Positions 60,251-64,000 of a stretch of DNA of 64,000 nucleotides are shown piece after piece; within the stretch, counting starts at the first letter, position 1, and every line of letters begins with the position of its first letter. Under the pieces are notes generated by a model. The model saw nothing but the letters and a program-made list of their open reading frames with translations. It did no database searches and was not told where the DNA came from. This DNA comes from Sthenelais limicola. Its lineage: Eukaryota > Annelida > Polychaeta > Phyllodocida > Sigalionidae. The translations under genes were made by a program, and so were the position numbers. The stretch is from positions 58,370,773-58,434,772 of the forward strand of contig OW804095.1 of NCBI GenBank assembly GCA_942159475.1, given 5' to 3'.

Positions 60251-61329
60251 CAGGGGGGCGTTTCATAACTAATAGCGGGAGCTAACGATTAACGGATACT
60301 GCCGTTAATAGCGGCCCTCCGCTAAAGTGTTTCATATAGCCCCGAATACACAGTCACGATTTGGGAATCAGACACGATTTCAGGATCTACGATTAATCGT
60401 GGGTGCTTATTTGCCTGAAATCGTGCCTATTTTTAGACCTACACATGCACGATATGGTGAAAAAAGTGAAATCGTTGGTAAAAAGTGAAATCGTGGGTGG
60501 GTTGGCAGTCAAGATTTGATCTGCGATTCTGAAATATAGAGGTGAGAAAATTGTTTAAAAAAACGACCCTAGAAGCCAACAAGAAATTATTAAACTGTAA
60601 AAATAAAATAAAATATAACATTACTCATTTTTCTGTGACACATCACCTATTTTTTGGTGTGTTTTTTTCTCTTTTTAATTGTCGAATAAAATAAAATAAA
60701 ATATGAGAAGAATGAGACCTTATAATGTCGACATGTCTAGAGGGGAAACTCTGCATTATAAAAGTGAAAGAATTATGTTGATACTCCAAAAATTAGGGAC
60801 GTTATAGCAGTTGAAAGTAAAATTATTAATAATTAAATTCTTTTATATTGCCAGATCGCAGATGGACCAACGATTTTCGAATAAATCCGAAAATCGTAAA
60901 AGCACCTACGATTTGTTGTAGACCTCATTATAGAAGTCTACGATAAATCGCAGCACCATCTACACATGGACGATTAATCGTAGAAGCAGCGGCGATTTGA
61001 TTTGAAATCGCAGAAGACCCTTTTTTCCCCCTACGATGAATCGTACATCCAAATCGGCGCTGAATTGGCGCTAAATCGGCCCTGAAATCGTGCATGTGTA
61101 GGAGTTTTGGCACGATTTGGGACCTACGATCTGGTGTGCGATCTCAAATGGACAATTTGAAATCGTACGACGGATCGTGGATGCCAAATCGGCCCTCAAA
61201 TCGTGACTGTGTATTCGGGGCTTAACTAGTAGCGGAGCGGTTTGGCCGTTAATTCGCCGCTAAAAGATACTTAAATTAACGATCCCAACTTTGGTCATCG
61301 TTAGTTCATATGGCTTAGGTAGACCCCCG
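60251..61329. mobile_element. Outer MITE-like element disrupted by an inner foldback
   Basis: It starts with CAGGGGGGCGTTTCATAACT, a terminus style seen in many invertebrate and fish MITEs, and ends near 61329 with sequence that pairs loosely with the start (ACTAACGAT, GGGGG). Both flanks of the inner element share GCCGTTAAT and CCGCTAAA-G words. The borders, especially the right one, are uncertain. Confidence 0.35.
60338..61222. mobile_element. 885-bp foldback element built of CGATTT/CGATTAATCG words
   Basis: The left end AGCCCCGAATACACAGTCAC and its continuation CGATTT are mirrored exactly at the right end (61198-61222). Inside are nested repeats: CCTACACATGCACGAT near 60438 is mirrored near 61086, and many AAATCGT and CGATTAATCGT words recur throughout. 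There is no coding capacity. The shared words CACGATTTGGG and ACACATGGNCGATT link it to the 204-bp foldback at 15.3 kb. The target duplication is ambiguous. Confidence 0.8.
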
Positions 61330-62740
61330 TTACACACCTCCTCCTCCTCCGGCTAGAAAATGATTTTTAGGGGATTTGAAAATCAAACTGCAAAACCATA
61401 ACGATTTCATAAATGATCGGCACCATTTTGTCACTTCATCAGATATTCCTATATAAAATTATTAGATTTACAAAACTAGAACTTTGTTCTCGTTGTATTG
61501 TCACCTCCTTAATAATAACCAGGGTCATTACATATATCGCGTTTCATTTTAGATTATTAAAGGTATACACAATAGCACGGTTTACTTATTAGAATGTCAC
61601 ACTTGTTGCTGCGCAACATAAGCGACATCCACGGTCCGTCAACCAACTCGTTATATAACATGTATATATAATAAGACATGCTAATATGGTTTTTCTCCAT
61701 GTTATAGAGTTAATATTACCCATTTTATTACGTGTAATAAAATGGATAATTTGGTTAACTCGTACGTTCTTTTACAAAGATTATTTTCTCATGTAAAACT
61801 TACAACCTTCTTATTTCTCAACAATACCACTCGAGTGGTAGCATATTTGCGCTACAGTGTAGTTGGTAATTGTTAATCGCAATTTTATTATTTATTTATA
61901 CAACCCGCAGCCCTCTATTGTACACCTTCTGCATCCCGCTCTTATGATATGCTGATACCAACAGTAATTATTGAGCTGATGCGGGAGATTTCTCCCTAGG
62001 AATACATAGGGGTTACTCAATGTGGGACGAGCAATTACAATAGTAAACTAAAGATAAGAAATATGTGGCTAGATTATTTTATAAATACTCCCGAACCTAG
62101 TTAATCGACAAAGCCTCAATGAGTATTTAAGAATCTTGTTGCATAAGCTAAGGAAAGACAATTTGTTTGGGGGAACTCTTTCACCTGTAGGGCGGAAATA
62201 TAATCCTTCCTACGTGAAATTCATAGCTGGTAGGAATTGACTATCACGCACAATTTGTGTAGGAATTTATATTCCTACCCACCGAAGGAAGGGAAAAAAG
62301 TGTAGGTATTTTCACAGACAATTTTCCTTTCCTTCGCATATACAACAGGGCCACGGGCCCTGTTGTGCTTTCTAGAAAGGTGGACCCTTGCACTATCTTC
62401 CTACCACGACCAATCGTATAGGCGATTATTCTGCTGAGGACACCGGACTACCATTATATTGACTCGTTCAAAATAAGTTCTTTCGCAACAGCTCTAATCA
62501 TGAACACAAGAGCATGTGCATATCACAGTTTGTTTATAATTATTGAGGGTTATCCACTTGATTACCCCAATACATATTTGCCTTGGTCTTTACCATGACT
62601 CTGAGATTTCAGACACCAGACAGTCTTTTCAATTGCTATTTTCTAGTGAGTGTAGATGGCAAGGCAGGTAGAGCGTTTAACTCTAACTGCATGCATCTAG
62701 CACCTCACACATTTCTGTTGAAGCAACGTCAGAACGGATT
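61330..62740. other. Intergenic, one strong hairpin
   Basis: No gene seen. It contains the hairpin at 62342-62366. Confidence 0.5.
62342..62366. repeat. 11-bp hairpin with 3-nt loop
   Basis: ACAACAGGGCC, loop ACG, then GGCCCTGTTGT. A very stable short hairpin of unknown role. Confidence 0.75.
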
Positions 62741-62884
62741 TTAAAAAGTAAATGTTACAGTCCGTTCAGAAGGGAATTTAGATCTGCATTCTTCGGGTAT
62801 AAAGGGTCCGCTCAACCCAATTAATGCTGAGGAACCAAAATAGGAGCACCACAGCAAGTGGAAGATAAGGAGAAAAAGAAACAT
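62741..62884 (-). CDS. Possible small secreted peptide or first exon
   Basis: From the ATG at 62884, which has A at -3, a 47-residue frame starts MFLFLLIFHLLWCSYFGSSA. It has the length, hydrophobic core and small residues near the end that suit a signal peptide with cleavage around residue 20. A short mature part (LIGLSGPFIPEECRSKF...) follows before the TAA. The frame is also open upstream to 63016. It could be a tiny secreted peptide, the first exon of a longer protein, or chance, as hydrophobic runs arise readily from T-rich DNA. No homologue is recognised. Confidence 0.25.
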   Translation of the reverse strand: MFLFLLIFHLLWCSYFGSSALIGLSGPFIPEECRSKFPSERTVTFTF

Positions 62885-63610
62885 TTTCCGCCTGTGGTTG
62901 TTAATAGGAAACGTATCTAACTGACTGTGCCTAGCCTGGGAATACCTGCATGCATGGCCCTTTGAAGAGGATATTTCTAATTTGTCTGTAGACTTTGATG
63001 CACAATAAGTAAGCACTTGCTATAGTTTAATCAAAGGACATCTTATTGCATTTTGAAGCAACCATTCTAAAAGCCTAGTTTCTTATCGTGGGAAGGCGCT
63101 GCTGGGTATAAATATAACTTCGCTATGACAAATCACTGAATGACGTAAGTATGTGAAGACTTATTTAGTTAAGATGTTATGTTATTTCCATATTTATTAT
63201 TATAACACACAAATAAGAAAAAGCCTGTATATAGTCATAATTAAATGAATACTAATTATATGACATAAAAGGTGGAAATGCTTCAACACTGTTCCATTTT
63301 GATGTAAGTGATCATAAGTAAATATCAGAAATGAGCTGAATCTTAGATTTCTTCCCCAACAACAACTCTGTAAAGGATATTTATACGTAGTTGTATGGCA
63401 GAAATTATGAATGATATGGGTGGATTTCTAAATGAGTGATTAGCAACAATGTTGGCGCATTTCAGTGACCCTGCACTCTCGGGTTCAGTAGTCATGTGAT
63501 GAATTAGGCGAGTTACCATTAGCCGATTAGCCAGTGATGTCAAAACATGAAATTTAATATGCACAGCCTATAGAGAGAGAGTGTCAGGAGAAAAGCCCTC
63601 CGGGAAAAGA

Positions 63611-63668
63611 TCCCCCCCCCCCCGCCCCCCCCCCGGTAAAAAGTCCCCCCCCCCCCGTAAAAAGCCAC
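63611..63668. repeat. C-rich minisatellite, CCCCCCGTAAAAAGT units
   Basis: Runs of 10-14 C alternate with GGTAAAAAGT / GTAAAAAGCC. It resembles the style of the 43.5-kb arrays. The Gly-rich minus ORF over it is a by-product. Confidence 0.8.
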
Positions 63669-64000
63669 CTAGGTTTTTATTATACGGTATATATATATAC
63701 GTGTTTGAGAAGTTTGATAGAAAATGACCAAGTTGACTGCACCAAGTATCTCCGACAACTGCTCTCAATATCAAAAGCATTGGAATTCCAGAAGAATTTA
63801 ACTGACCATGCAGACTGTTGCATATTTGGAATTCAAATTCGTCAGGACAGAGGTACTACTCTACCCCCGCCCCCCGCCCCCTCGCATAGAAACTTTAGGA
63901 AGTGGCAACTCTAAATACCCTCTCATGTGCATGCGATGCAGAGGTTGGTTGTAGAGGGTTTTTATGCAGTATCCAAACCAACATTCTTTGCTTCTGGCGC
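63669..64000. other. Right edge of the window, nothing recognised
   Basis: One 69-codon plus ORF without a known domain. Confidence 0.4.

Overview
The window is animal nuclear DNA, AT-rich and gene-poor. The evidence is one spliced gene with GT-AG introns, non-LTR retrotransposons related to the Jockey/CR1 superfamilies, MITE-like foldback elements and many microsatellites. There is no operon structure, no rRNA or tRNA gene that I could recognise, and no CRISPR array. Repeat style and the frequent short word TAGGCCTA suggest a marine invertebrate, possibly a deuterostome such as an echinoderm. That is a weak inference from texture only.

Layout. 1-5.2 kb: no gene seen. 5.3-7.3 kb: a complete five-exon Rab-family small GTPase gene (+), the only intact host gene I can defend, with a likely poly(A) signal near 7.98 kb. 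7.3-25 kb: mostly intergenic, with pyrimidine tracts (10 kb), an unrecognised broken ORF (12.7-13.1 kb), a 204-bp foldback element (15.3 kb), a G-rich minisatellite (19.7 kb), a LINE 3' remnant (20.7 kb) and a LINE-type (TCTTA)n tail (24.5 kb). 25.0-27.3 kb: a 5'-truncated non-LTR retrotransposon with a long reverse transcriptase ORF. 27.3-48 kb: intergenic, with a possible sushi-domain exon (31 kb, -), a CCAAT-rich repeat block (32.2-32.7 kb), a 1-kb TIR element (34 kb), a LINE remnant (40.1 kb), a 699-bp TIR element with a 5-bp target duplication (41.2 kb) and inverted minisatellite arrays (43.5-44.1 kb).

The most interesting part is 50.4-58.75 kb. Two 941-bp inverted arms, nearly identical over most of their length, enclose about 6.5 kb. 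Inside lies a decayed gene (52.1-55.2 kb, +) of an uncharacterised, multicopy-type animal protein family, recognised by motifs such as DQPVYAL, GGFHTEMCF, HHEADTRI and LTGSD. The acidic motifs resemble FEN/PIN-type nucleases. The gene is broken by stops, by frameshifts and by a 641-bp LINE copy with a perfect 15-bp target-site duplication; a second LINE fragment lies between the gene and the right arm. The arms carry perfect or near-perfect RFX X-box palindromes, and the left spacer carries repeated TCAAGGTCA nuclear-receptor half-sites. A separate Cys-rich ORF at 48.4-48.7 kb may be the lost C-terminal tail of a related copy.

58.75-64 kb: intergenic, with a nested pair of foldback/MITE-like elements (60.25-61.33 kb), a short ORF with a signal-peptide-like start (62.8 kb, -) and a C-rich minisatellite (63.6 kb). 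Beyond the Rab gene, the content is mainly layered mobile elements, some inserted in others.
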